Shown piece by piece: positions 7,903 to 18,769 of a DNA stretch of 38,733 nt. Below the pieces are notes generated by a model. It ran no database searches and had not been told where the DNA came from. It saw nothing but the letters and a program-made list of their open reading frames with translations. A program made the position numbers and the translations under genes. The stretch comes from Methylobacterium sp. Leaf91 (lineage in GTDB: Bacteria; Pseudomonadota; Alphaproteobacteria; Rhizobiales; Beijerinckiaceae): positions 99,975-138,707 of the forward strand of contig NZ_LMMP01000009.1 in the NCBI RefSeq assembly GCF_001422815.1. Direction: 5' to 3'. How positions within the stretch are numbered: position 1 is the first letter of the stretch; each line of letters opens with the position of its first letter.

Positions 7903-8771
7903 TTGCCGGCCTTGCCGAAGAGCAGGCGTTTCGTCGCCTTGGTCACGTCCGCTTCGCGCATCAGGCTTTCCCCGACGAGGATCGTCCGAAGTCCACCCTT
8001 TTCGAGGCGCAGGACATCGTCGTGCCCGGTGATGCCGCTCTCCGCGACAGCGATACGGTCCTCTGGCACGCCCTTGGCAACGCGGATGGCCGTATCGAAC
8101 GAGACCTCGAATGTCTTGAGATCGCGGTTGTTGATGCCGAGAAGCCGGGTGCCGAGCGGAATGGCGCGGGCGAGCTCCTCCTCGTCATGCACCTCGACCA
8201 GCACATCCATGCCGAGATCGTGCGCGGTCTCGACGAGGGCGAGAGCCTCGTCATCGTCGAGGCACGCCATGATGGCCAGAACGCAATCGGCGCCCCAGGC
8301 GCGCGCCTCGAACACTTGGTACGGCTCGAACAGGAAGTCCTTGCGCAGCACGGGCAGCGAACAGGCGTCCCGCGCCTCGGTGAGGTATTCCGGCTTGCCC
8401 TGGAAGGAGGGCGTGTCGGTGAGCACCGAGAGACAGGTGGCGCCACCCGCCTCGTACGCAGCGGCGAGGGTGGCGGGGTCGAAATCCTCGCGGATCAGGC
8501 CCTTGGACGGCGAGGCCTTCTTCACCTCGGCGATGAGCGCGGGGCGACCCTGCGCGATATGAGCAGCGATCGCATCGGCGAAGGGCCGGACCGGCGAGGC
8601 TTTCTCGATGCGCTTCTCGAGCTTCGCGAGCGGTACGCGCAGCTTGGCTTCTGCGATCTCACGGCGCTTATAGGCCTCGATCCGCGCAAGCACGTCACGC
8701 CGGTCGGTGGTGGCCGGTGGTGCAACGACGTCCGCAATGGGTTTCGCCTCGCTCATCGGGGCCTCTTTCAT
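7899..8771 (-). CDS. trpC: Indole-3-glycerol-phosphate synthase
   Basis: This TIM-barrel enzyme closes the indole ring from CdRP in tryptophan synthesis. The 290-residue frame carries the catalytic segment [17 protein letters not shown], then [30 protein letters not shown] and ILVGESLM. It is monofunctional, with no TrpF domain. Two starts are possible. The ATG at 8771 overlaps the trpD stop (ATGA). The ATG at 8756 (MSEAKP) has AAAGAGG just upstream and gives 285 residues. Its stop overlaps the moaC start by 4 bp. Confidence 0.95.
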   Translation of the reverse strand: MKEAPMSEAKPIADVVAPPATTDRRDVLARIEAYKRREIAEAKLRVPLAKLEKRIEKASPVRPFADAIAAHIAQGRPALIAEVKKASPSKGLIREDFDPATLAAAYEAGGATCLSVLTDTPSFQGKPEYLTEARDACSLPVLRKDFLFEPYQVFEARAWGADCVLAIMACLDDDEALALVETAHDLGMDVLVEVHDEEELARAIPLGTRLLGINNRDLKTFEVSFDTAIRVAKGVPEDRIAVAESGITGHDDVLRLEKGGLRTILVGESLMREADVTKATKRLLFGKAGK

Positions 8772-9781
8772 GTGTTCGAGACCGCCACGAGGCGTGCAAG
8801 GGTTGCTCGTGCCGCGCCGTCATCGATGGCGGAAGCGGCACGGGCCACACCTTCGCTCAAGGTCTGCGCGGAACCGGCGACGACGAGGCCGGCCCCCGCA
8901 TTGAGAACGGCGATGTCGCGATAGGCGTTGCGCTCGCCCGACAGGACGGCGTTCAGCGCGTGCGCGTTATGGTCGGGATCGCCCCCGCGCAGATCCTCGA
9001 GAGTCCAGAGCGGCAGGCCGACGTCGCGCGGATCGATGGTGAAACGGCCGATCCGCCCGTTCTCTAGGGTGACCACCGGCGTCGGCCCGGTGACGGTGAT
9101 CTCGTCGAGCCCGTCCGACCCGTGCACCGTCCAGACCCGCGTGCTGCCGAGTTCGCCCAATACACGCGTCAGGGGTTCGGCCCAGGCCTCGGTGGAGACG
9201 CCCAGAAGCTGGCGCTCGACACCGGCCGGATTCGAGAGCGGCCCCAACAGGTTGAAGATCGTCCGCGTCGGCAGTTCGGAGCGCACCGGCGCCACATGGC
9301 GCATCGCGCCGTGATGGGTCTGAGCGAACATGAAGCAGAGGCCGGCCTGTGCGAGGCAGCGGGCCAGCCCGTCTGGGTCGAGACCGATTTTCACGCCAAG
9401 GGAAACGAGGACATCGGCCGCACCCGAGCGCGAGGTGGCCGCACGGTTGCCGTGCTTGGCCACCGGCACGCCGCAGGCCGCCGTGAGGATCGCGGCGAGA
9501 GTCGAGACGTTGTAGCTGCCCGAATGGTCGCCGCCGGTGCCGACGATGTCGATGGCGCCGGGAACCGGGACCACGCGCACCATCCGCGCCCGCATGGCCT
9601 CCACCGCGCCGACGATCTCGTCCTCGGCTTCGCCACGCACCTTCAGGGCGATGAGGAAGGCGCTGGCCTGGACCGGCGTCACCTCGCCCGAGAGCAGGTC
9701 GTCGAAGGCGGCGCGCGCCTCCGCCCGGTCGAGACTCGACCCGGCCGCGACTTTCGCGAGGAGCGGCTTGAAGGTGTCCAT
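8768..9781 (-). CDS. trpD: Anthranilate phosphoribosyltransferase
   Basis: TrpD transfers phosphoribose from PRPP to anthranilate. The 337-residue protein has the PRPP loop [17 protein letters not shown], the anthranilate-binding [17 protein letters not shown] and [19 protein letters not shown], followed by NLLGPLSNP, all diagnostic. It lies 34 bp after trpG and overlaps trpC by 4 bp at its end. It is a separate polypeptide, not fused to TrpG. Confidence 0.95.
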   Translation of the reverse strand: MDTFKPLLAKVAAGSSLDRAEARAAFDDLLSGEVTPVQASAFLIALKVRGEAEDEIVGAVEAMRARMVRVVPVPGAIDIVGTGGDHSGSYNVSTLAAILTAACGVPVAKHGNRAATSRSGAADVLVSLGVKIGLDPDGLARCLAQAGLCFMFAQTHHGAMRHVAPVRSELPTRTIFNLLGPLSNPAGVERQLLGVSTEAWAEPLTRVLGELGSTRVWTVHGSDGLDEITVTGPTPVVTLENGRIGRFTIDPRDVGLPLWTLEDLRGGDPDHNAHALNAVLSGERNAYRDIAVLNAGAGLVVAGSAQTLSEGVARAASAIDDGAARATLARLVAVSNT

Positions 9782-9815
9782 GGGTCGGAAGCGTCAATCA
9801 AAATCGATCGATGCG

Positions 9816-10430
9816 TCAATGCACGCCGGACCCGCGCTTGTCACGTCCCGCGTTCCACGCCGCGGCGATGTCGAGGAAGTTGCGCAGGATCTGCGAGCCG
9901 TGATGCGAGAGGATGCTCTCCGGGTGGAACTGCACGCCGTGGACCGGGAGTGTGGCGTGTTCCAGCGCCATGATGAGCCCGTCCGCTTCCGCCGTGACGA
10001 CGAGATCCTGCGGACACCCGCCGCGCTCCACCACGAGCGAGTGATAGCGCGTGGCATCGAAGGGGCCGTTCAGCCCGCGAAAGACCCCCGTTGCCCTGTG
10101 GGTGATGCTCGAGACCTTGCCATGCATGGGCTTTGGCGCGCGCACCACGTCGCCGCCGAAGGCCTGACCGATCGCCTGGAGGCCGAGACAGACTCCGAAG
10201 ATCGGCACCTCGCCGGAGAGGTCGCGCACCACGTCGAGGCAGATGCCGGCCTCGTTGGGCGTGCACGGCCCCGGAGACAGCACCACCGCATCGGGCGCGC
10301 GCTCGCGGATCTCGTCGATGGTGATCTGGTCGTTGCGCACGACATCGATCGATCCGCAAAGCGGCCCGATGAGATGGACGAGATTCCAGGTGAAGGAATC
10401 GTAGTTGTCGATGACGAGGACGTTGGCCAT
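9816..10430 (-). CDS. trpG: Anthranilate synthase glutaminase subunit
   Basis: This 204-residue class I glutamine amidotransferase supplies ammonia to TrpE. The N-terminus VLVIDNYDSFTWNLVHL, the nucleophile Cys in FGVCLGLQAIGQAFGG, HYSLVVE, and the His-Glu pair in GVQFHPESILSHHG are all present. It could also serve aminodeoxychorismate synthase (PabA role), as is common when one gene covers both. A strong hairpin (10443-10484) lies just upstream of its ATG, and an unrelated esterase gene separates it from trpE. Confidence 0.94.
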   Translation of the reverse strand: MANVLVIDNYDSFTWNLVHLIGPLCGSIDVVRNDQITIDEIRERAPDAVVLSPGPCTPNEAGICLDVVRDLSGEVPIFGVCLGLQAIGQAFGGDVVRAPKPMHGKVSSITHRATGVFRGLNGPFDATRYHSLVVERGGCPQDLVVTAEADGLIMALEHATLPVHGVQFHPESILSHHGSQILRNFLDIAAAWNAGRDKRGSGVH

Positions 10431-10442
10431 GATCGCGCTTCT

Positions 10443-10484
10443 CTTGATCCCCCTCGTGTGACGAGGTGAGCCGAGGGGGTCAAG
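10443..10484 (-). promoter_or_regulatory. Strong hairpin just upstream of trpG
   Basis: CTTGA-T-CCCCCTCG (10443-10456) pairs with CGAGGGGGTCAAG (10472-10484). This gives 13 base pairs with one bulged base and a 15-base loop. It lies between the esterase stop (10507) and the trpG ATG (10430), ending 12 bp before trpG. There is no T-run on the minus strand. It could reduce read-through, protect mRNA ends or affect trpG translation. Confidence 0.55.
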
Positions 10485-10506
10485 CGTTCTCGCGCCGCGT
10501 CCGCTC

Positions 10507-11427
10507 TCAGACCCCGATCGTCGGATGCTGGACGGCGGTGCCGTCCCCTAGATGCGTACGGATGAAGGCACCGGCGCTCGCCAGCGATCGCCGCCCCTCG
10601 GCAAGCTGCGGATAGAACATGTGCCAAGCATGGATCATGTGCGGCCAGACTTGAAGCGTCACGGCGACGTCCGCCGAGGCGGCCACCCCGGCGAGGCGAA
10701 GGGAATCGTCCAGCAGGGTCTCGGCGCTGCCGACCTGGATCAGCATCGGCGGCAGGCCGCCGAGGTCGGCATGAAGCGGCGAGATCAGCGGGGTCGCCGC
10801 GTCCTTTCCTGCGCAATAGGCCTCCGCGAGTTCCATCAGGTATTCCCGTTGGATCAGGGGATCGACCGCCGCCTTGGTGTCCATGCTGGCACCGGTCATC
10901 TCCAGATCGACCCAGGGCGACGTGAGCCAAAGACAGCGCGGAAGCGGCAGGCCGGCATCACGCAGCGAGAGGGCCGTCGCGACGGCAAGCCCGCCGCCGG
11001 CACTCTCCCCGGACAAGACGATGTTCCTGGGGCTGACACCCGATTCGAGCAGGAAGCGGTAACCCGCCAGGGCGTCATCAAGGGCCGCGGGAAACGGATG
11101 TTCCGGCGCGAGCCGGTAATCCAGCGCCAACGTCCGTGATCCGGCAGCGCGGCCCGTCTCGGCCATCATGTGCCGGTGACTGTTGAGCGAGCCGGACACG
11201 TATCCGCCGCCATGCAGGAACAGGACGACGCGGGTCGGGTCCGCCCCCGGGCTCCCGGTCCATTCGGCCGACACCCCGCCCGCATCGACGGGCACGACCG
11301 TCACATCGGGGGGAACTGGATAATGCGCGCCGAACCCGTCGAGCCGTTCACGGCGCTCGGCGAGATTCGAAGACCGTGGACTGGCCGCGAGAAGATCCCT
11401 GATGGCATCGATCTCGGTCTCAGCCAT
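10507..11427 (-). CDS. HSL-family alpha/beta hydrolase (esterase)
   Basis: The 306-residue enzyme belongs to the hormone-sensitive-lipase family (bacterial esterase family IV). It has HGGGYVSGS (oxyanion hole), DYRLAPEHPFPAALDD, the nucleophile in LSGESAGGGLA, the Asp region SAETLLDDS and the His in WPHMIHAWH. No signal peptide is seen, so it should be cytosolic and act on short acyl or small esters. The ATG at 11427 was chosen because GGAGGAA lies about 6 bases upstream; the frame is open 23 codons further. Its place between trpE and trpG is unusual. Nothing in it suggests a role in tryptophan synthesis. Confidence 0.88.
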   Translation of the reverse strand: MAETEIDAIRDLLAASPRSSNLAERRERLDGFGAHYPVPPDVTVVPVDAGGVSAEWTGSPGADPTRVVLFLHGGGYVSGSLNSHRHMMAETGRAAGSRTLALDYRLAPEHPFPAALDDALAGYRFLLESGVSPRNIVLSGESAGGGLAVATALSLRDAGLPLPRCLWLTSPWVDLEMTGASMDTKAAVDPLIQREYLMELAEAYCAGKDAATPLISPLHADLGGLPPMLIQVGSAETLLDDSLRLAGVAASADVAVTLQVWPHMIHAWHMFYPQLAEGRRSLASAGAFIRTHLGDGTAVQHPTIGV

Positions 11428-11526
11428 CACGTTCCTCCGCCATCGCAACCCGTCGATATACGACCGATTCGATGTCTGTCGGCAATCGCGGGCCAAGCGG
11501 AAGGACTGCCTTGGTGCGCGGAAGGA

Positions 11527-13047
11527 CTATTGCCCCCGCCGCGCCCGGCTCGCGAACATCACCGCATCCTCCGCGGCGCGGAACAGGGCTTTGGCCTTGT
11601 TCACGCATTCCTGCTGTTCGGAGGCCGGATCAGAATCGTAGACGATGCCGGCGCCGGCCTGAACATGCATCCGACCGTCCTTCACGATGGCGGTGCGCAG
11701 CACGATGCAGGTATCCATCTCGCCGCGTGCGCCGAAATAACCGATGCAGCCGCCATAAGGGCCGCGCTTCTCGCGTTCGAGCTCGTCGATGATCTCCATC
11801 GCCCTGACCTTCGGCGCGCCGGAGACCGTGCCGGCCGGAAACCCGGCCGAGAGGGCATCGAGTGCGTCGTGGCTCGGATCGAGATCGCCCTCGACATTCG
11901 AGACGATGTGCATGACCTGGCTGTAATATTCGAGGAAGAACGACCCCGTTACGGTCACGCTGCCGATGCGCGAGACCCGGCCGACATCGTTGCGGCCGAG
12001 ATCGAGCAGCATCAGGTGCTCAGAGCGTTCCTTCGGATCGGCCAGCAGTTCCTCGGCCAGGGCCTTGTCCTCGGACGGAGTGGCGCCGCGCCGGCGGGTA
12101 CCGGCGATGGGGCGGATCGTGACGCGTCCCTCGCGCACGCGCACGAGGATCTCGGGAGACGAGCACACGACCTGAAAATCTTCGAAGTCGAGGTAGCACA
12201 GGAAGGGGGCCGGGTTGGTCCGCCGCAGGGACCGGTAGAGGGCGAAGGCCGGCAGCGTGAACGGCGCCTCGAAGCGCTGGGACAGCACGACCTGGAAAAC
12301 GTCACCGGCGACGATGTACTCCTTCGCCCGCGCGACCATGTCGAGATAGGCGTCCGGCGTCGTGTTCGAGACCGGCTCGGGATGGGCGATGGTGAGGGGG
12401 TCGATCCGCGATTCCACCGGAAGCGGACCTTCCAGGACATCGGCCACGCGCTCCAGACGGGCGAGCGCGCCCTCATAGGCCGCACGCGCCGAAACCCCTG
12501 CGCTCGGGCGCACCGGGCCGACCACGGTGATGATGTCGCGCACGGCATCGAATACCACCATGACGCGCGGCCGGACGAGGATCGCGTCGGGAACGCCAAG
12601 GGGATCCGGGTTCGACACCCCGAGCCGCTCCATGGCCCGGACCATGTCGTAGCCGAGATAGCCGAAGAGGCCCGCCGCCATGGGCGGGAGTTCGACATCG
12701 TCATCGGCTCCGATGGCGCTTTCGGCGATGAGGGACCGGAGGCTTGCCAGCGGCGACGCGTCATCGCGCTCGAACACCGACAGGTCGCTGCCCCGTGCGG
12801 TCTCCGGTCGGCCGTCGCGACAGCGCCAGGCGAGGTCGGGGTCGAGGCCTATCATCGAGTAGCGGCCGCGCACCGCACCGCCCTCGACGGATTCGAGGAG
12901 GAAGGCCGGCCCGGCATGGACCGCCCGCAGCTTGAGGAAAGCCGCGACCGGAGTCTCCAGATCGGCCACCAGGGTCAGGTTGAGGAGGGTCGGCCGCCCT
13001 GCCTCGTAGGCCTCCGCGAACGCGGCGTAATCCGGCTCCTGAAACAT
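11527..13047 (-). CDS. trpE: Anthranilate synthase component I
   Basis: TrpE converts chorismate and ammonia to anthranilate. The 506-residue protein has the N-terminal tryptophan-binding motif LLESVEGG with GRYSMIG, which suggests feedback inhibition. The chorismate-binding domain carries PIAGTRRRGATPSEDKAL, LLDLGRNDVGRVS, AGTVSGAPKVRAMEIID and GPYGGCIGYFG. The ATG at 13047 lies 8 bp after the ppiD stop; sequence upstream in the same frame belongs to ppiD in another frame. It is probably transcribed with ppiD, so no separate trp leader/attenuator is visible here. Confidence 0.95.
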   Translation of the reverse strand: MFQEPDYAAFAEAYEAGRPTLLNLTLVADLETPVAAFLKLRAVHAGPAFLLESVEGGAVRGRYSMIGLDPDLAWRCRDGRPETARGSDLSVFERDDASPLASLRSLIAESAIGADDDVELPPMAAGLFGYLGYDMVRAMERLGVSNPDPLGVPDAILVRPRVMVVFDAVRDIITVVGPVRPSAGVSARAAYEGALARLERVADVLEGPLPVESRIDPLTIAHPEPVSNTTPDAYLDMVARAKEYIVAGDVFQVVLSQRFEAPFTLPAFALYRSLRRTNPAPFLCYLDFEDFQVVCSSPEILVRVREGRVTIRPIAGTRRRGATPSEDKALAEELLADPKERSEHLMLLDLGRNDVGRVSRIGSVTVTGSFFLEYYSQVMHIVSNVEGDLDPSHDALDALSAGFPAGTVSGAPKVRAMEIIDELEREKRGPYGGCIGYFGARGEMDTCIVLRTAIVKDGRMHVQAGAGIVYDSDPASEQQECVNKAKALFRAAEDAVMFASRARRGQ

Positions 13048-13054
13048 GATCGGT

Positions 13055-14956
13055 TCAGTACTCGCCGCCGATCGCGCGCCGGAACGCCGTCTGGTTGACG
13101 GTGATCCCCACGCTTTTCTGAACGTCGGCGATGTACTCGCCGAGGATGTCATCGATGAGGGTCGCCTGGAACCGCTTCGAGATCGCCTCGTCGGAGGGGC
13201 TGCCGGGCACGAAGGCGGGCATCGTCGCCGCCGTGACCTTGGCGACCACACGCGACTCGCCGGATTCGACCGAAACGGCCTTGTCCACCGGGATGGCGAA
13301 GAGGCGATTGACCACGTCGGCCGAGAGGCCGTCCTTGGACTGGCTGCGGGCGATGTCCGTGGAGGTTTGCACCTGCACGCCGACTTCCGCCGCGAGCGTG
13401 TCGATGGCCTCGCCCTTGTCCAGACGCTCGGTCAGGCTGCGTGCCTTGTCGGACAGGCGCTTGGCCACCTCGGCAGCGCGCCATTGGGCGGCTGCCTGAT
13501 CGCGCACCAGGTCGAGGGGTTTGTCATGGGCTTGGTCTATGCCGGTGACGTCGACCCAGACGTAGCCGCCGGACTTCAGGCGAAGCGCCTCGGTGTCGCT
13601 CCCGATCTCGGAGCGGAACACGATCGGCAGCGTCGTGTCGCGATCCGGAATGGAATCGACGAGCTTGCCCGACGGGTCGAGTCCCTGGGCGCTCACCGCC
13701 GGCACGGTCACGAGGGTGAGGCCCCGCTCCTTGGCGATCTCGGCCAGCGGCTTGCTGTTGGCGCGCTCGTCCTCGATCGTGTCGTGGTCCTTTTCAACGG
13801 CGGTCTTGGCGCGCTCGAGAGCGATGGTCTTGCGGATCTCCGGCGCCACGTCGGCGAGGGGCTTGCGTGTCTCGGGTTCGATGGCCGTGACTCGGAGGAG
13901 CACGGTGCCGAAGCGACCCTTGACCGGGGCGCTCACGGTGTTTTGGGCAAGCGAGAAGGCGGCCTCTGCGACGGCCGGGTCGAACAGTTCGGCCTTCGTC
14001 AGGTTCCCCAGAGACAGTTCCTTCGCGTCCACGCCGCGCGCCAGAGCGACGGCCTCGAACGGCTTTTCGCCGGATTCGATCTCCTTGCGCGCCGCCTCGG
14101 CGGAGGCCTCGTCGGGGAACACGATCTGCTGGATCGTGCGCCGCTCCGGCGTGCCGTATTGCGCCTTGGCGAGCTCGTAGCGCTTCTGCACATCCTCGTC
14201 CGTGACAGCGTCGGGCTTGGCCATCGCCTGCGGATCGAGGGCGAGGAGGGTCACGGCCCGGTAGTCCGGCGCGCGGAATGCGCTCCTGTTCTCGTCGTAG
14301 AAGGTCTTCACCTCCTCGTCCGTCGGTGCGGGAATGTCTCCCGCCACGGAAGGGGGCAGCATCATGAAGGAGGCCGACCGGCGCTCGGTGGTGTAGCGAT
14401 GCACGGCCTCCCGCAGGGCGGCGGGGACATGAATGTCCGCGGCCACGGCCTCGGCGATCTGGAGCCGTCCGGCGGCGGCGCGCTGGTCGCGCACGAACAT
14501 CGCCTCGTTGATGCCGGCGCGCTGCAGCGTCTGGAAGAAGAGCGTCTGGTCGAAGGAGCCGTTGGCCCCCTTGAAGGTCGGCTCTTCTTGAATCGCGCGC
14601 AATACTGCCGAATCCGGGATGACGAGACCGAGATCCTTAGCCTGCTGGTCGAGGGAGGCCTCGCTGATTAGCTGCGAAAGGACCTGCCGATCGAGACCGA
14701 GGCCCCGGGCCTGTTCGGGAGTCAAGCTGCGCTGAAGCTGGCTCTGATAGCGCTGCAGCTGCAGCTGATAGGCCGAGCGCACCGCCTCCGAAGTGATCTG
14801 CGTCTTGCCCACCGTGGCCACGGTCGTGGCGGAGTTCGAGCGGAAGAAATCTTCCACCCCGAAAATCGCAACGCCGGCGATGAGGAAGGTGAAGACCACC
14901 GTGAGAATGATCTTGCCGAGCCAATGCTGGCTCGCACTACGCATGTTCTGCAGCAT
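13055..14956 (-). CDS. ppiD: Periplasmic folding chaperone, PpiD/SurA-like
   Basis: The protein of about 633 residues has one N-terminal membrane anchor (LGKIILTVVFTFLIAGVAIFG) followed by a long periplasmic part. This begins with a SurA-N-like helical domain (TVGKTQITSEAVRSAYQLQL onwards) and includes a PpiC-type parvulin-like region in the middle (RRTIQQIVFPDEASAEAARK, GNLTKAEL). The size and layout fit E. coli PpiD, which assists folding of newly exported outer-membrane and periplasmic proteins at the Sec translocon. The start may be the ATG at 14956 or at 14944; neither has a strong ribosome site. Sequence further upstream in the frame lacks family character. It heads the group running into trpE. 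Confidence 0.88.
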   Translation of the reverse strand: MLQNMRSASQHWLGKIILTVVFTFLIAGVAIFGVEDFFRSNSATTVATVGKTQITSEAVRSAYQLQLQRYQSQLQRSLTPEQARGLGLDRQVLSQLISEASLDQQAKDLGLVIPDSAVLRAIQEEPTFKGANGSFDQTLFFQTLQRAGINEAMFVRDQRAAAGRLQIAEAVAADIHVPAALREAVHRYTTERRSASFMMLPPSVAGDIPAPTDEEVKTFYDENRSAFRAPDYRAVTLLALDPQAMAKPDAVTDEDVQKRYELAKAQYGTPERRTIQQIVFPDEASAEAARKEIESGEKPFEAVALARGVDAKELSLGNLTKAELFDPAVAEAAFSLAQNTVSAPVKGRFGTVLLRVTAIEPETRKPLADVAPEIRKTIALERAKTAVEKDHDTIEDERANSKPLAEIAKERGLTLVTVPAVSAQGLDPSGKLVDSIPDRDTTLPIVFRSEIGSDTEALRLKSGGYVWVDVTGIDQAHDKPLDLVRDQAAAQWRAAEVAKRLSDKARSLTERLDKGEAIDTLAAEVGVQVQTSTDIARSQSKDGLSADVVNRLFAIPVDKAVSVESGESRVVAKVTAATMPAFVPGSPSDEAISKRFQATLIDDILGEYIADVQKSVGITVNQTAFRRAIGGEY

Positions 14957-15149
14957 CGGAACGTTCGAAAATCCGTCGTGATGGCGTGCCGAGGCACGCT
15001 CCAGGCCGCCCGCGATAGACCATCCGGTGGCCCCAGCAAAGGCCGGGCGAATCCTCGAGCCCATGTTTGCGCCCGCTAGTCGGCTCTGTTACGGCCCCGC
15101 TCACGATCCGGTGAAGCCGGACCAGCAGCATCTGAGCGCGAGGAATACG

Positions 15150-15911
15150 ATGTCGAAGTCGGGACGGCGGCCGCTGATCGCCGGCAACTGGAAGATGAAC
15201 GGCCTGCGCAGTTCGGTTCCCGTGGTCGAGGCCATCCGCGACGGGCTCTCGCCCGAACTCGCATCCCGGATCGACGTCCTCGTCTGCCCCCCTTCGACGC
15301 TGATTTCTTCCTGTGTGGCGGCGGTCTACGGGTCCGCCATCGCCATCGGCGGTCAGAACCTTCATGCCAAGGCCAGCGGCGCCTTCACCGGCAGCATCTC
15401 CGCCGAGATGCTGGCCGATCTCGGGGCGAGCTACGTCATCGTCGGGCATTCGGAGCGCCGCGCCTATCACCACGAGACCGACGATGGCGTCCATGCCAAG
15501 GCATTGGGTGCCCGCCGCGCCGGACTCTGCGGCATCATCTGCGTCGGCGAGACGCAGGAGGAACGCGAAGAGGGCCGGACCCTCGATATCGTCCGTGCCC
15601 AGCTCGCCATCGGCGTCCCCAAGGGGGCGAAGGCCTCCGATACGGTCATCGCCTACGAGCCTGTCTGGGCCATCGGTACCGGCCTGACACCGACCCCGTC
15701 CGACATCGCCGAAGTCCATGCTTCCCTGCGTGAGATGCTCGGACAGCTCATCGGCGCGGAGGCCGCCAAGGTCCGTATCCTCTATGGCGGTTCGGTGAAG
15801 CCGGGTAACGCCCGCGAATTGATGGCGGTAGAGAATGTGGACGGGGCGCTGGTCGGAGGCGCCAGTCTCGTCGCCTCCGACTTCCTGGGGATAGCGGCCG
15901 CCTACGCCTGA
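15150..15911 (+). CDS. tpiA: Triose-phosphate isomerase
   Basis: TpiA interconverts dihydroxyacetone phosphate and glyceraldehyde 3-phosphate. The 253-residue protein has AGNWKMNG (catalytic Lys), IVGHSERR (catalytic His), [11 protein letters not shown] (catalytic Glu) and [11 protein letters not shown] (phosphate loop). The ATG at 15150 has AGGA just upstream and begins directly before the fold. An upstream in-frame extension to 15027 overlaps the promoter area and is unlikely. It is divergent from ppiD with about 190 bp between the starts. Confidence 0.95.
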   Translation: MSKSGRRPLIAGNWKMNGLRSSVPVVEAIRDGLSPELASRIDVLVCPPSTLISSCVAAVYGSAIAIGGQNLHAKASGAFTGSISAEMLADLGASYVIVGHSERRAYHHETDDGVHAKALGARRAGLCGIICVGETQEEREEGRTLDIVRAQLAIGVPKGAKASDTVIAYEPVWAIGTGLTPTPSDIAEVHASLREMLGQLIGAEAAKVRILYGGSVKPGNARELMAVENVDGALVGGASLVASDFLGIAAAYA

Positions 15912-16062
15912 AACATTCGCCGCCCTGGGGCGATGCAGGATTTGGCGTGAGACACCATCTCGTGTAGGAGCCTGCCCTTTGCGGACGTTCCTCGCCGGGC
16001 CTCTTCGGGCGCCGGATACGGCCTACGTGGTTCACGGACCAGGAACATCGGACTGAAACGAC

Positions 16063-16446
16063 ATGAATGCCGTCCTGATCTCCATTCACCTCATCGTGGT
16101 TCTCGCACTCATCGCCGTGGTCCTGCTGCAGCGCTCTGAGGGCGGACTCGGGCTCGGCGGTGGTAGCAGCGGTGGCGGCGTGTCGGGGTTCATGACCGGA
16201 CGTGGCCAGGCCAACGCCCTCACGCGGGCTACAGCGATCCTGGCGGCCCTGTTCTTCACGACGAGCATGACCCTCGCGGTGATCTCTCACCGGAGCGCCG
16301 CGCCGAAGTCGATCCTCGACGGGGCCGCGACGACGCAGCCGGCGGCGCCCAACGGCAATATTCTCGAGACCCTTCGTCCCGGTCAGGGCGCTGGCCAGAC
16401 CGCGCCGGCTCAGCCTGCCACGCCCGAAGCGCCCCAGTCGCGCTGA
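16063..16446 (+). CDS. secG: Preprotein translocase subunit SecG
   Basis: The 127-residue inner-membrane protein has a first span (VLISIHLIVVLALIAVVLLQ), the SecG hallmark QRSEGGLGLGGG with SGGGVSGFMTGRG, a second span (RATAILAALFFTTSMTLAVI) and a Pro/Ala-rich C-terminal tail typical of alphaproteobacteria. It is part of SecYEG. The tpiA-secG-pyrG order is commonly conserved in this group. Confidence 0.94.
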   Translation: MNAVLISIHLIVVLALIAVVLLQRSEGGLGLGGGSSGGGVSGFMTGRGQANALTRATAILAALFFTTSMTLAVISHRSAAPKSILDGAATTQPAAPNGNILETLRPGQGAGQTAPAQPATPEAPQSR

Positions 16447-16467
16447 TCAAAGGTCGATGCGGAATGA

Positions 16468-18234
<1,767 letters not shown>

Positions 18235-18250
18235 GGGAGGGGCGGGCGCC

Positions 18251-18649
18251 ATGGTCTCGATCTCGGGTCTGCCTGCCTTCATCGCTTATGTCGCGGCGGC
18301 GTTCGGCCTCGTGGCGGTCTATCTCGCGGTCTACCTGTCGGCGACGTCCCATCGCGAGATCGCGCTGATCCGCGCCAACAATGCCTCGGCCGCCATCGCG
18401 CTGGGCGGAAGCCTCATCGGCTATACGCTGCCGCTCTCGGTGGCGATCTATAACGCTCAATCGATCCTCGACTGCATCGTCTGGGGCCTCGTCGCCCTCA
18501 TCGTGCAGATCCTGGCCTATTTCGTCGTGCGGCTGATCCTGCCGGACCTCTCGCGGCGCATCGAAGCCGGTGAGATCGCTGCATCCATCCTGCTCGCCGC
18601 GTCGTCCCTGGCGGGCGGCATCGTCAACGCGGCATCCATGACTTACTGA
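18251..18649 (+). CDS. DUF350 membrane protein (YjfL-like)
   Basis: The 132-residue protein has four hydrophobic spans and matches DUF350. There is an N-terminal span pair, then SHREIALIRANNASAAIALGG and SLIGYTLPLSVAI, and finally AGEIAASILLAASSLAGGIVNAASM. The function of the family is unknown. A strong Shine-Dalgarno (GAGGGAGGGG) precedes the ATG, 16 bp after pyrG. Together with the next two genes it reproduces the E. coli yjfL-yjfM-yjfC arrangement, which suggests they act together at the inner membrane. Confidence 0.88.
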   Translation: MVSISGLPAFIAYVAAAFGLVAVYLAVYLSATSHREIALIRANNASAAIALGGSLIGYTLPLSVAIYNAQSILDCIVWGLVALIVQILAYFVVRLILPDLSRRIEAGEIAASILLAASSLAGGIVNAASMTY

Positions 18650-18650
18650 G

Positions 18651-18684
18651 CCGGCGTTCGGGGAAATGTCCCATCGCCGGTTTC
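18651..18684 (+). terminator. Possible terminator after the DUF350 gene
   Basis: CCGGCG (18651-18656) pairs with CGCCGG (18675-18680), with an inner GGGA/TCCC stem (18661-18672) and a short TTTC tail. The DUF1190 and synthase genes downstream could therefore have their own promoter or be expressed by read-through. Confidence 0.4.
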
Positions 18685-18769
18685 AAACGGCCAAGCTCGA
18701 TCCTACATTCGGGTCTGTGCGGCATCGTGCCGTGAGGGAGCGGATCGTCGGAAGGCGGTCCTCAGTAGG

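Noticed and set aside
11170..13098. Long plus-strand frame of 642 codons
   Set aside because: Antisense shadow of the esterase and trpE genes, both of which have intact catalytic motifs on the other strand.
13046..14671. Long plus-strand frame of 541 codons
   Set aside because: Antisense shadow of the ppiD gene.
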